This document shows positions 1 to 8,196 of a stretch of DNA of 38,723 nucleotides, one piece after another. This stretch comes from Bacteroidales bacterium (GTDB taxonomy: Bacteria > Bacteroidota > Bacteroidia > Bacteroidales > P3): positions 1 through 38,723 of the forward strand of contig JAGDCN010000064.1 of the NCBI GenBank assembly GCA_017958525.1, in the 5' to 3' direction. The translations under genes and the position numbers were made by a program. The number at the start of each line of letters is the position of its first letter. The stretch's first letter is position 1. The notes under the pieces are model-generated. The model was not told the origin of the DNA, made no database searches, and saw only the letters and a program-made list of their open reading frames with translations.

Positions 1-1
1 G

Positions 2-325
2 ATTTTGGGTATGATTAACGAGACCTACCCTGTTTTTCCAGGCGGCGAAGAAGCTTTGTATAAATACCTGGAAGACAACATCGAGTTCCCAAGAAACAAC
101 GCTTGCGCCGACATCTCGGGTGTGGTGGTAGTCGTATTCACCATAGAAAAGGATGGCTCGATTACCAATGCCCGGATTATGCGCGACATCGGCGAGGGCT
201 GTGGCGAGGCTGTCCTCAAGGCCGTCAACGCGATGCCGAAATGGAAACCCGGCGAGGTAGATGGCAAGCCTGTAAGGATGCAGTTCTCACTGCCCGTCCA
301 GTTCGATTTGAAGAGCGAGGATTAG
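2..325 (+). CDS. TonB C-terminal domain protein, 5' end outside window
   Basis: The reading frame is open to the left edge, so this is the C-terminal part of a longer protein. It carries a TonB C-terminal fold: FPGGEEALYKYLEDNI near the start, then a strand GVVVVVFTIEKDGSI, then AVNAMPKWKPGEVDGKPV and a final strand QFSLPVQF. This domain normally contacts the TonB box of outer-membrane receptors and transmits energy from ExbB/ExbD. In Bacteroidota it is also found fused to peptidases or other modules, so the full protein need not be a canonical TonB. The N-terminal membrane anchor cannot be seen. A strong hairpin terminator follows 31 bp after the stop. A TTG at position 5 and an ATG at 11 are in frame, but I regard both as internal. 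Confidence 0.85.
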   Translation: MLGMINETYPVFPGGEEALYKYLEDNIEFPRNNACADISGVVVVVFTIEKDGSITNARIMRDIGEGCGEAVLKAVNAMPKWKPGEVDGKPVRMQFSLPVQFDLKSED

Positions 326-355
326 GAATCGATTGAGCTGTATCCCCTACAGGTG

Positions 356-398
356 AAAGTATTAGCGCTTCTTTTGCAAGAAGCGCTAATACTTTTTT
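356..398 (+). terminator. Intrinsic terminator of the TonB-domain gene
   Basis: A perfect 16-bp stem (358-373 with 378-393) closes a 4-base loop TTGC and runs into a T tract at 393-398. Upstream A residues at 356-357 extend the pairing. The T tract lies on the plus-strand side only, so it ends the TonB-domain transcript. The convergent rubredoxin gene ends 19 bp further on. Confidence 0.92.
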
Positions 399-416
399 GA
401 CGTCGTTCGTCGTGGC

Positions 417-575
417 TCAGACCTCGGAGAACTGGTCTTTGCCTGCCCCGCAGAGGGGACAGACGAAGTCGGCGGGGATTTCTTCCCACGGTGTGCCGGG
501 GGCGATGCCGGCCTCGGGGACTCCTACTGCGGGGTCGTATTCCCACCCGCAGAGGTCGCAAACCATTTTCTTCAT
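417..575 (-). CDS. Rubredoxin
   Basis: A 52-residue protein starting [15 protein letters not shown] and ending in the segment [16 protein letters not shown]. Rubredoxins hold one iron atom with four cysteines in two CxxCG knuckles; here these are C6/C9 and C39/C42, and the length (about 52 residues) is exactly that of the family. The protein is a cytoplasmic one-electron carrier, in anaerobes usually serving oxygen or peroxide detoxification. The ATG at 573-575 is the only sensible start. It lies 49 bp downstream of the FMN-binding lipoprotein gene on the same strand and is probably cotranscribed with it. The gene is convergent with the TonB-domain gene. Confidence 0.95.
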   Translation of the reverse strand: MKKMVCDLCGWEYDPAVGVPEAGIAPGTPWEEIPADFVCPLCGAGKDQFSEV

Positions 576-624
576 AATTGTTTATTTTGGAGTTAATAAA
601 TGTGGTACATAACCTAATTTGCCG

Positions 625-1032
625 TTACTTATGCTCTTTGTAGTAGTTTAGTCCGAGACGGACGTTCTCGATGACGGCGTTCGACGAGAAGGTGGCACCG
701 CTGACAACATCGACGTTGGTGTTTAACGCTTCCTCGACCTTCATACCATCCCAACGCTTCAGCATCCCTCCATCGATCATTCGCTTGAAGAATCCTGGTG
801 TTTCGCTGTTTTCAAGTGCCTCGACGCTGACAATCTTGTCATCCTTGATAGTTATCAGCAGCGGCGTGGGACCGTTGTAGCCTTTTACGTCGGCCGAAAG
901 CGATGTAGTGTCAATAGTATAAACGCTTTTCTTCTTAGTCATAATGCCGTCGCTGCTGGTGCAGCTGATGAGCAGGGTTGCGCCGCAAAGGGCGGCAGCA
1001 CAAATTAGTGTGGTTAGTCTTTTCTTTGTCAT
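625..1032 (-). CDS. FMN-binding domain lipoprotein
   Basis: A 135-residue protein. I start it at the ATG of MTKKRLTTL, because a lipoprotein signal follows directly: basic N-terminus, hydrophobic stretch and lipobox LISC with C24 as the lipidated cysteine. A 14-residue upstream extension in frame would spoil this signal. The mature part matches the FMN-binding domain of RnfG/NqrC: STxTG-like ENSETPGFF, then DVVSGATFSS at 108-117. In this family a flavin is attached by ApbE to the last Thr/Ser of a DxxSGATxT/S motif; here that residue is a serine, S116. It is expected to be a periplasm-facing flavin electron carrier. A rubredoxin gene lies downstream on the same strand, supporting a redox role. 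The electron partners are unknown. Confidence 0.85.
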   Translation of the reverse strand: MTKKRLTTLICAAALCGATLLISCTSSDGIMTKKKSVYTIDTTSLSADVKGYNGPTPLLITIKDDKIVSVEALENSETPGFFKRMIDGGMLKRWDGMKVEEALNTNVDVVSGATFSSNAVIENVRLGLNYYKEHK

Positions 1033-1146
1033 TTTATTTATTTTTATTATCGCCTTCGGCAAGAAATAATGCAAATCCTATAAAAATGTTAATTTGTTAA
1101 ATTTGTTTTATTTCCACGCGACAGAGCGCTTTTTCATATTTCTTTT

Positions 1147-2955
1147 TTATCCCAGCACCGCATTCATCTCTGCATCGTTCCAATAGGTTGCGTGACGGAA
1201 CTCGTTGGAGTCATCCTTTTTGCGCGAGATAACTTTCTGGTCGGCAATATACTGTTGTATGCGCTGATAGTGTGCACGGTAATTGTTCCATTCTTCGGCA
1301 TCAAGACTGCGCTTTTGCGACAAATGGCATAGCACCTGATAGCAGTGGCGTTCTTTTTGGGCAGGATAGGCTTCCCATAGTTTGTCAAAACGAGAATGGA
1401 TTGCTTCCCAGCTGTCGAGTGTGCCGTTCTCAATATCGGCAATGAGTGCTGTCATATCGTTTTCGCTTATCAGCTGTCCACCGATGTTCACCCAGCGCGT
1501 AATACGTTCGCCTTCGGCCAAAGCTGCATCGGGTAATTTGTCGCCAAAGAGCGGATCAAGGGTTTTCATAGCGTAATATACCAACATATCGTAATAGGCC
1601 TTGTATCCGTCGCCAGCCTTGAGTATGACGGTTTTACGCTTACCTTTCTCCATTCCGTGTGCCTCAATATCTGTTCTTCCTTCGCGGTTAGCCTCTTCGG
1701 CCCAGATGTGTAGCAGGTCACGACCGATAATGATTTCTTCGGCAGTGTCTGGTGCCAGGTTGTCAAACTCCACGTGCTGGGCTTTGTATTTGCGTTTGTC
1801 ACGGGCAGCGAACTTACGACTGTTACGATCCATAGCATACATATTGTACATCCACCAGTAGGCAGGCATCACTTCCAGACGATTCTTCGCAGCATTGTTG
1901 TTGACCAATGCAAATGGCAGTGTGATGTTAAGTTCTGAAGGATAGTCAGCCTTCGCCAACAGGCAGTAGCTTGCAAAGCGGCTGCTATGCTTGAGGCTGA
2001 CGCAGAGACCCGGCCAGAAACCACGTCCGGCACTGATTTCGTTGTCTGCAGTACGACTGTTGTGGTTGCTCCCCAAGGTGCCGCCAGCGGCAACATTGCT
2101 CTGTCCCATAACCAGTGCGGCGATAAGGAATGAATTGTTGTGGTGCTGTTCGTGGGCAGGGAAAATAATGCTACATCCCACCTCGCAGCGTGCCAGAGTT
2201 GAATTGTCACCCACAACGCTGTCGTTCAGGCGCAGACCGTATTCCAGATGCACGTGCTCGCCCAGCAGAAAGCGTTGGGCAATGATACCGAATTCAAGCT
2301 TGCAGCCATAGCCGACAACACCATCGGTCAGAGCGATACATTCCTCAATGCGACTGGGGTCTTCGGAACTGCTGCATACTGCAACATTGTGTATAAGTTT
2401 TGTATTCTTTATCACGCAGTTGTCACCCACGTTGGCGTAGCTACCCTTCTGCGACTGCAACTCTTTACGAGTTAGCTTCTCAAGCCGTTCCATCAGCTTG
2501 TTTTGTCCGCGAAAACGGGCCCACATATAGGCGTCGCCGATGGTCATTCCATTGAAAGGCAGGATACGTCGTCCGCCATTTTCGTTCATCGGCTCAATCC
2601 ACGCATAGTCAGCGTCGTCGCCCTTCTTGGCGGTCATTTCGTCGATGTTGAACAGCAGGCCGTTGCTACCGATGGTATAGCCCGAAAGCATCTTTACATT
2701 ATGGATGGCACAGTGGTCTCCAACACAGCAGTTGCGCAATGTGCTGGCACTGACACCTTCGGGCAATACGAGGTCGCCATCTTTCACGGTATCGTCAGTA
2801 ACAGCACCAAAGTATATCTTCCCTCCGAAAAAATTGCCATAAAAGCAGGTTGTGTCGAATGTATCGGTTACAAAGATGGTGCTCCAGTCTTCAGCACGGT
2901 TGCCTTGCGCTTTGAGTGAGGCGATTTCTTCGGGGTTGAGGTTTCTATAATTCAT
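1147..2955 (-). CDS. DUF4954 family protein (left-handed beta-helix N-terminal half)
   Basis: A 602-residue protein that I recognise as the Bacteroidota DUF4954 family. Residues from about 70 to 320 contain short repeating segments with regularly placed V/I/L, G, N and C (for example IGSNGLLFNID, VGDNCVIKNTKLIHN, VVGDNSTLARCEVG), as in hexapeptide-repeat left-handed beta-helix proteins such as sugar-nucleotide acyltransferases and GlmU. The C-terminal half is mostly charged and helical. There is no signal peptide, so it is probably cytoplasmic. The family has no established biochemical role that I know of. It lies 93 bp downstream of nagB on the same strand, but nagB has its own terminator between them. 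A link to amino-sugar metabolism would be inference only. Confidence 0.8.
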   Translation of the reverse strand: MNYRNLNPEEIASLKAQGNRAEDWSTIFVTDTFDTTCFYGNFFGGKIYFGAVTDDTVKDGDLVLPEGVSASTLRNCCVGDHCAIHNVKMLSGYTIGSNGLLFNIDEMTAKKGDDADYAWIEPMNENGGRRILPFNGMTIGDAYMWARFRGQNKLMERLEKLTRKELQSQKGSYANVGDNCVIKNTKLIHNVAVCSSSEDPSRIEECIALTDGVVGYGCKLEFGIIAQRFLLGEHVHLEYGLRLNDSVVGDNSTLARCEVGCSIIFPAHEQHHNNSFLIAALVMGQSNVAAGGTLGSNHNSRTADNEISAGRGFWPGLCVSLKHSSRFASYCLLAKADYPSELNITLPFALVNNNAAKNRLEVMPAYWWMYNMYAMDRNSRKFAARDKRKYKAQHVEFDNLAPDTAEEIIIGRDLLHIWAEEANREGRTDIEAHGMEKGKRKTVILKAGDGYKAYYDMLVYYAMKTLDPLFGDKLPDAALAEGERITRWVNIGGQLISENDMTALIADIENGTLDSWEAIHSRFDKLWEAYPAQKERHCYQVLCHLSQKRSLDAEEWNNYRAHYQRIQQYIADQKVISRKKDDSNEFRHATYWNDAEMNAVLG

Positions 2956-2983
2956 ATAAGTAAAATGATAAAAATATATATTT

Positions 2984-3023
2984 AAAATAAAAGCGAGTCA
3001 GCGGACGCTATGTGCTGACTCGC
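2984..3023 (-). terminator. Intrinsic terminator after nagB
   Basis: A perfect 10-bp stem GCGAGTCAGC (2993-3002) pairs with 3014-3023 around an 11-base loop. Read on the minus strand it is followed by TTTTATTTT. It starts 26 bp after the nagB stop, so it ends nagB and separates it from the DUF4954 gene. There is no T tract on the plus-strand side. Confidence 0.88.
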
Positions 3024-3048
3024 CAAATGATTGTTTCGAAATGCTTTT

Positions 3049-3876
3049 TTAGTTGCAGTCGTAATATGCCGTAAAACGGTCGAGCGTTTTTTCAATAGTC
3101 TGCTTGTCCTTGAAGTACTCGTAGGTGCTCATCTTCAATTCCACGGTGGCCTCTTCGTCGCAGAAAACGGTTCCGTGCTGGTGCATCTGTAACATCGACG
3201 ATGTCCACATATGGTTAACACCATTCTCAATCATATGATGCAGCGCACGGGCCTTCTTTGGACCGTTGCAAAGAATCAACACTTCACGAGCATCCATAAC
3301 GGTGCCGACACCAACGGTGAGGGCCTGTTTAGGCACCTTCGTGACATCATTGTCAAAGAAGCGACAATTGGCTTGAATAGTGTCCGTAGTAAGTGTTTTA
3401 ATACGTGTGCGACTTGCCAGGCTGCTTCCGGGCTCGTTGAAAGCAATATGTCCGTCAGGACCCACGCCACCCATAAAGAGCTCAATTCCACCGGCTTGCG
3501 CAATCAACTCCTCATAATGCTCACACTCGGCCATAAGATCACTGGCATTACCGTTGAGGATGTGAACGTTTTCTTTTTTGATGTCGATGTGATTGAAGAA
3601 ATTTGTCCACATAAAGCTGTGATAGCTTTCAGGATGCTCTTCCGGCAGTCCCACATATTCGTCCATATTGAATGTCACCACATTCTGGAAACTGATGAGA
3701 CCTTTCTTGTTCAGCTTGATAAGGTGCTGATAAAGGCCCAGAGGTGAGCTTCCAGTGGGACAGCCCAACACGAATGGACGATCGGCGGTAGGCTTGAAAT
3801 CGTTGATTTTTTTGGCAACATAATTTGCTGCCGCTACAGACATTTCGTTGTAGTCTTTTGCAATTAATACGCGCAT
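3049..3876 (-). CDS. nagB: Glucosamine-6-phosphate deaminase
   Basis: A 275-residue protein, close to the 266 residues of E. coli NagB. It converts glucosamine 6-phosphate to fructose 6-phosphate and ammonia in the cytoplasm, the last step of amino-sugar catabolism. The catalytic residues fall at the same numbers as in E. coli: D72 in NMDEYVGL, and D141, H143 and E148 in [15 protein letters not shown]. The phosphate-binding GCPTGSSP lies at 38-45. The gene stands between recQ (163 bp upstream) and its own hairpin terminator. No other nag gene is in the window. I found no clear promoter in the A+T-rich upstream spacer. Confidence 0.97.
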   Translation of the reverse strand: MRVLIAKDYNEMSVAAANYVAKKINDFKPTADRPFVLGCPTGSSPLGLYQHLIKLNKKGLISFQNVVTFNMDEYVGLPEEHPESYHSFMWTNFFNHIDIKKENVHILNGNASDLMAECEHYEELIAQAGGIELFMGGVGPDGHIAFNEPGSSLASRTRIKTLTTDTIQANCRFFDNDVTKVPKQALTVGVGTVMDAREVLILCNGPKKARALHHMIENGVNHMWTSSMLQMHQHGTVFCDEEATVELKMSTYEYFKDKQTIEKTLDRFTAYYDCN

Positions 3877-4039
3877 AAAAATGATTTTTTATATATTTTA
3901 AAAAAGAATTAGTTAGGTCGTTTTATGTGAAGCTATGGAGAGTTGTGGGTAGTTATTGGACAATAGTTTTTTTAGTGTTCCTCGTCATTCCGTTTGCGGA
4001 AATCAATTCCATTATTCATTCGATTCTTGGTCAAGAAAA

Positions 4040-6253
4040 TTAAAATCCTTCCGTTGTCAAAAATTTAATCCTCATCAGTCGTATCTCTTCTTCAGTATAG
4101 TCAGGGTCGTCCTCAAATTCGCTGTAGGCATCCTCAAGCGAATCACTTTCAGCATCGTGCCAATAGTCCATCAATACATCCTGATGATCCTGTTCTATGT
4201 TTGCATCGATATAGTAGTCGATATTCAACTTGGTTCCTGACGAGAGTATATGCTCCATTTCCGTGATGAGGTCATTCATCGTAATACCCTTGCCGCGGGC
4301 AATGTCCTCTAAGGGCATCTGGCGGTCTATCGACTTGATTATATACACTTTGAGACCCGATTTATTTACTGCCGACCGCACCACAATATCCTGCGGACGC
4401 TCTATCTCGTTCTCCTCAACATAGCGCTTAATCAAATCAACAAAAGGTTGACCGTTGCGCTGCGCTTTGGCGATACCCACACCTGTACAGCGACTCAGCT
4501 CTTCAATAGTACAGGGATATTGTATTGTCATATCCTTCAGCGAACGGTCCTCGAAAATGACATACGGTGCCAGATTCTCCTTCTGTGCAATGGAACGCAG
4601 CAAGCCTTTCAACTGGATATAAAGTGTCTCGTCACCAGCTGCCGATCCACCGCCACCCACTGACAATTCCTCATCGTCGTCACTGTCGTTGCCAGTATTG
4701 GCATAGTCGTGGTCGCAAGGCACCATAAGGGTGTAGGGACTCTTTATGTATTTGTACCCTTGAGGGGTGAGCTTCAAAACGCCAAACAACTCGACCTCCT
4801 TCGTGAGCAGCTTCTCGATGACAGCCTGCCGGATAACGGCTTTCCAATAAAGTTCATCACGGTCGGTACCCTTGCCATACTGCTCCAGCAAATTGTGCTT
4901 GTAAATGCGCGTATGAGCATTGGAGCGACCCAAGATGACATCCACAATCTCCTGCGACTTGAAGGCCTGCTTCATAGCGATGATCGTCTCTAACACATAC
5001 ACCATCTCCTCCTTCGTCTCGATACGTGGCTTTGGATGCAGACAGTTGTCGCAATTGCCGCAGTTGGGCTGGTCGTACTCTTCGCCGAAATAACGCAGTA
5101 TGTTCATTCGGCGGCACATCGAACTCTCTGCATACGAAACCACCTCCTGCACCAGTTGGCGAGCCATTTCCTGCTCAGTGATGTTCTTGTCGGTGAAGAA
5201 CTTGTGCAACCGCTCAATATCGTGTTCGGAATAGAAAGCTATGCATTTGCCTTCTCCGCCGTCGCGACCTGCGCGGCCAGTTTCCTGATAATAGCCTTCC
5301 AGACTCTTGGGAATATCGTAATGGATTACAAAACGCACATCCGGTTTGTCTATACCCATACCAAAAGCAATGGTGGCCACAATGACATCCACCTCTTCCA
5401 TCAGGAATTTATCCTGGTTTTCAGCGCGTGTTTTAGCATCCAGCCCAGCGTGATAGGGCAAGGCCTTTATGCCATTGATAACCAGCAACTCGGCCAGCGT
5501 CTCAACCCTCTTGCGTGTCAGGCAGTAGATAATGCCGCTCTTGCCGGAGTTCTCCTTGATGAATTTAATGATCTCCTTGTGCAGCACCAGCGTCTCAGCC
5601 GGTTTTGGACGTACTTCGTAATACAGGTTCGGACGGTTGAAACTGGAGATGAATAATTGCGCATTCTCCATCTGAAGGTTCTTGATGATGTCCTGCTGCA
5701 CCTTAGGTGTGGCCGATGCCGTCAGTGTAAGTAAGGGGACTTTATTGTTGATTTGGTTGATGGCAGTACGAAGCCGACGATATTCTGGTCGGAAATCGTG
5801 ACCCCATTCCGAAATACAATGTGCCTCGTCAATAGCGAAAAAACTTATATCCAGTTGTTTCAGAAATTCAACGGTTTCGTCTTTCGAAAGTGTCTCTGGA
5901 GCTACGTAAAGCAACTTGGTCCCACCGCGTAGAAGGTCGTCCTTCACCTCCGTGGTCTGCTGCTTGTTCAGCGACGAATTAAGAAAATGGGCCACAGCAT
6001 CGTGACCCGATGTGTAACGGACAGCATCCACCTGATTCTTCATCAACGCTATAAGCGGCGAAACAACAATCGTGGTACCTTTCAGAAGCATTGCTGGTAG
6101 TTGATAGCAAAGCGATTTGCCGCCACCCGTGGGCATTATCACAAAGGTGTCGTTGCCTGCAAGAAGACTCTGGATAATTTTCTCCTGGTCGCCCTTGAAA
6201 TTGTCAAAGCCGAAAATCTCCTTTAGTTTTTGTCGCAAATCAATATTCGCCAT
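4040..6253 (-). CDS. recQ: ATP-dependent DNA helicase RecQ
   Basis: A 737-residue 3'-5' helicase for recombination and replication-fork repair. I start it at MANIDLRQKL; a 44-residue upstream extension is hydrophobic and crosses the promoter region. In order: Walker A PTGGGKS at 41-47, DEAH at 142-145 within DEAHCISEWGHDFRPEY, helicase motif VI region YYQETGRAGRDG near 321-332, a zinc site C380/C398/C401/C404, the RQC winged helix, a Gly/Ser/acidic linker at about 520-540, an HRDC domain at about 545-615 and a further acidic C-terminal module. It is longer than E. coli RecQ (609 residues) because of this C-terminal extension, which is usual in Bacteroidota. It is divergent from kdsD, with 93 bp between the two starts. 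Confidence 0.97.
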   Translation of the reverse strand: MANIDLRQKLKEIFGFDNFKGDQEKIIQSLLAGNDTFVIMPTGGGKSLCYQLPAMLLKGTTIVVSPLIALMKNQVDAVRYTSGHDAVAHFLNSSLNKQQTTEVKDDLLRGGTKLLYVAPETLSKDETVEFLKQLDISFFAIDEAHCISEWGHDFRPEYRRLRTAINQINNKVPLLTLTASATPKVQQDIIKNLQMENAQLFISSFNRPNLYYEVRPKPAETLVLHKEIIKFIKENSGKSGIIYCLTRKRVETLAELLVINGIKALPYHAGLDAKTRAENQDKFLMEEVDVIVATIAFGMGIDKPDVRFVIHYDIPKSLEGYYQETGRAGRDGGEGKCIAFYSEHDIERLHKFFTDKNITEQEMARQLVQEVVSYAESSMCRRMNILRYFGEEYDQPNCGNCDNCLHPKPRIETKEEMVYVLETIIAMKQAFKSQEIVDVILGRSNAHTRIYKHNLLEQYGKGTDRDELYWKAVIRQAVIEKLLTKEVELFGVLKLTPQGYKYIKSPYTLMVPCDHDYANTGNDSDDDEELSVGGGGSAAGDETLYIQLKGLLRSIAQKENLAPYVIFEDRSLKDMTIQYPCTIEELSRCTGVGIAKAQRNGQPFVDLIKRYVEENEIERPQDIVVRSAVNKSGLKVYIIKSIDRQMPLEDIARGKGITMNDLITEMEHILSSGTKLNIDYYIDANIEQDHQDVLMDYWHDAESDSLEDAYSEFEDDPDYTEEEIRLMRIKFLTTEGF

Positions 6254-6303
6254 CAAATACTTTTTTTGTAATACGAGCGTTATTAGTCTTGATAATAGTT
6301 TTA

Positions 6304-6334
6304 CAAAGTTACACTTTTTTTTTAGAACTACAAA
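6304..6334 (-). promoter_or_regulatory. Bacteroidota-type promoter for recQ
   Basis: Read on the minus strand, TTTG (6334-6331) is followed after 19 bases by TAACTTTG (6311-6304). This matches the -33 TTTG and -7 TAnnTTTG elements of Bacteroides sigma-ABfr promoters with the expected spacing. It would place the transcript start near 6297, about 45 bases before the recQ ATG. Confidence 0.75.
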
Positions 6335-6336
6335 AA

Positions 6337-6344
6337 TAAATTTG
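6337..6344 (+). promoter_or_regulatory. Possible -7 element upstream of kdsD
   Basis: TAAATTTG matches TAnnTTTG on the plus strand. No good -33 element lies 19-21 bases upstream. If it is used, transcription would start around 6351, after the predicted TTG start codon of kdsD at 6347, which is a conflict. Confidence 0.3.
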
Positions 6345-6346
6345 AT

Positions 6347-7327
6347 TTGAAAACAGAAGAAGATATAAAAAATATTGCATATCAAGTAATTGAAAACGAA
6401 AAAAAAGCAGTCGAACAGATGACGCGCAACATTGATGACGGCTTTGTGAAAGCTGTCGAAACCATTTTTTCGGCAAAAGGACGCGTCATTGTGACTGGCA
6501 TCGGCAAGAGTGCCAACATCGCATCTAAAATCGTTTCAACACTAAACTCGACCGGAACACCCGCAATCTTTATGCACGCCGCCGACGCCATACACGGCGA
6601 CCTCGGTATGGTGCAGCCAGGCGATATAGTGATATGCATCTCCAAAAGCGGTGACACACCAGAAATCAAAATGCTGGTACCTCTCATCAAGGACTTTGGC
6701 AACACCCTCGTCGCCATCGTTGGCAATACCGACTCCTTCCTCGCCGCACAGGCTGACATCGTGCTCAACGCCTCTGTCGAACGCGAAGCCTGCCCCAACA
6801 ACCTCGCCCCTACCTCATCGACAACGGCTCAACTCGTAATGGGCGATGCACTGGCAGTGGCACTGATGCAGTGCCGCAACTTCTCCGCACGCGACTTCGC
6901 ACGCTTCCACCCAGGTGGCGCTCTTGGCAAAAAACTCTACCTGCGCGTCGATGACCTCTATCGACAAAACGAACGTCCTGTCGTTCATCCCGACACATCT
7001 TTGCGCGACATCGTGCTCGAAATGACCTCCAAACGACTCGGATGCACCGTAGTGACCAACAACGACGATGACGGCAACGAGAATATTCTAGGAATTATCT
7101 GCGACGGCGACCTGCGACGAATGATGAAACGCTATGAGAAAATTGACCACCTCAAAGCTCGCGACATTATGACTCCCAACCCCAAATACGTCGGCAGCAA
7201 CGAATACGCTGCCAATGCCCTCAACATAATGCGCACCAACTCCATCACACAGCTCATCGTCGCCGACAACGGACACTACAAAGGTGTCCTACACATCCAC
7301 GATATCCTCCGCGAAGGGATAATTTGA
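6347..7327 (+). CDS. kdsD: Arabinose-5-phosphate isomerase (KdsD/KpsF family)
   Basis: A 326-residue protein converting ribulose 5-phosphate to arabinose 5-phosphate, the first step of Kdo synthesis for LPS. An SIS domain at about 40-175 contains VTGIGKSANIASK, the conserved HGDLGMVQPGD and ISKSGDTPE, and EACPNNLAPTSSTT with MGDALAVAL and FHPGGALGKKL. Two CBS domains follow at about 205-326, ending MTPNPKYVG and LIVADNGHYKGVLHIHDILR. Length and order match E. coli KdsD (328). The start is uncertain: no upstream ATG exists, TTG at 6347 gives a full-length N-terminal helix, and the first in-frame ATG (6419) would remove 24 residues. lptB follows after 72 bp, a pairing known from LPS gene clusters of Gram-negatives. 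Confidence 0.94.
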   Translation: MKTEEDIKNIAYQVIENEKKAVEQMTRNIDDGFVKAVETIFSAKGRVIVTGIGKSANIASKIVSTLNSTGTPAIFMHAADAIHGDLGMVQPGDIVICISKSGDTPEIKMLVPLIKDFGNTLVAIVGNTDSFLAAQADIVLNASVEREACPNNLAPTSSTTAQLVMGDALAVALMQCRNFSARDFARFHPGGALGKKLYLRVDDLYRQNERPVVHPDTSLRDIVLEMTSKRLGCTVVTNNDDDGNENILGIICDGDLRRMMKRYEKIDHLKARDIMTPNPKYVGSNEYAANALNIMRTNSITQLIVADNGHYKGVLHIHDILREGII

Positions 7328-7399
7328 TTGAATGTGTTAATTAGTCAACGTGTCTGCCAACTGCCGCATTGACGAGCAGGCAAATAAAAACAGGAGAAA

Positions 7400-8149
7400 A
7401 TGGAACTCAGAACAGAACAAGTCATAAAGAAATACCGTCAGCGCACCGTAGTCCGGGGCGTCTCTGTCAGCGTCAAACAGGGTCAGATAGTAGGCCTGCT
7501 GGGACCAAACGGTGCCGGCAAAACCACAACATTCTATATGATTGTAGGCATCATCAAACCCAACGGCGGACGAGTCTTCATCGACAACCAGGATATAACC
7601 GACCTGCCGATGTATCGCCGCGCTCAGATGGGGGTGGGCTACCTGGCACAGGAAGCCTCCGTCTTCAGACAGATGACCGTAGCCGAAAACATAATGTCCG
7701 TTCTTGAGTTCCAGCCCAATATGAACCGCGGCGACCGCGAAGCCAAACTCAACAGTCTCCTCAACGAATTTGGACTGCGCAAGATTAAGGATAGCAAAGG
7801 CATACAACTTAGCGGCGGTGAGCGGCGGCGTACCGAGATAGCACGCGCACTGGCCACAAACCCAAGTTTCCTCCTGCTCGACGAACCCTTTGCCGGTGTC
7901 GATCCCATTGCCGTTCAGGACATCCAGGACATCGTGGCCCACTTGAAGGATAAGAATATCGGCATACTCATCACCGACCACAATGTCAACGAAACCCTAC
8001 GCATCACCGACTATGCCTATCTTCTCTATGAAGGCAGTGTGCTACATCAGGGCGAACCCGAAGAAATGGCCAACGACACTGACGTACGCGAAAAATACCT
8101 CGGACGCGATTTCGAATGGCGCGGGAAAAAACAGGTTAAGGCTATTTGA
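7400..8149 (+). CDS. lptB: LPS export ABC transporter ATP-binding protein LptB
   Basis: A 249-residue ATPase that powers LPS extraction from the inner membrane by LptFG. Walker A is GPNGAGKTT near residue 35, the Q-loop lies in YLAQEASVFR, the signature is LSGGERRRTEIARAL near 136-150, Walker B is FLLLDEPFAGVDP near 157-168 and the switch histidine is in ITDHNV. The string DEPFAGVDPIAV and the C-terminal KYLGRDF are typical of LptB rather than of branched-amino-acid ABC proteins. Length agrees with E. coli LptB (241). The upstream kdsD places it in an LPS context. An AGGAG lies only a few bases before the ATG, closer than a working Shine-Dalgarno usually is. Confidence 0.94.
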   Translation: MELRTEQVIKKYRQRTVVRGVSVSVKQGQIVGLLGPNGAGKTTTFYMIVGIIKPNGGRVFIDNQDITDLPMYRRAQMGVGYLAQEASVFRQMTVAENIMSVLEFQPNMNRGDREAKLNSLLNEFGLRKIKDSKGIQLSGGERRRTEIARALATNPSFLLLDEPFAGVDPIAVQDIQDIVAHLKDKNIGILITDHNVNETLRITDYAYLLYEGSVLHQGEPEEMANDTDVREKYLGRDFEWRGKKQVKAI

Positions 8150-8163
8150 AGAATTGATAATAA

Positions 8164-8196
8164 AAAGAAGTTCTTCTGCTACGATCTGACTTCTTT
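8164..8196. terminator. Possible bidirectional terminator between lptB and tatC
   Basis: An 8-bp stem AAAGAAGT (8164-8171) pairs with ACTTCTTT (8189-8196) around a 17-base loop. It lies between the convergent lptB and tatC ends and overlaps the last tatC codons. The stem is A+T-rich and the T tract short, so the call is weak. Confidence 0.4.

Noticed and set aside
5036..5656. 206-codon open frame on the plus strand
   Set aside because: Antisense to recQ across the conserved helicase motifs.
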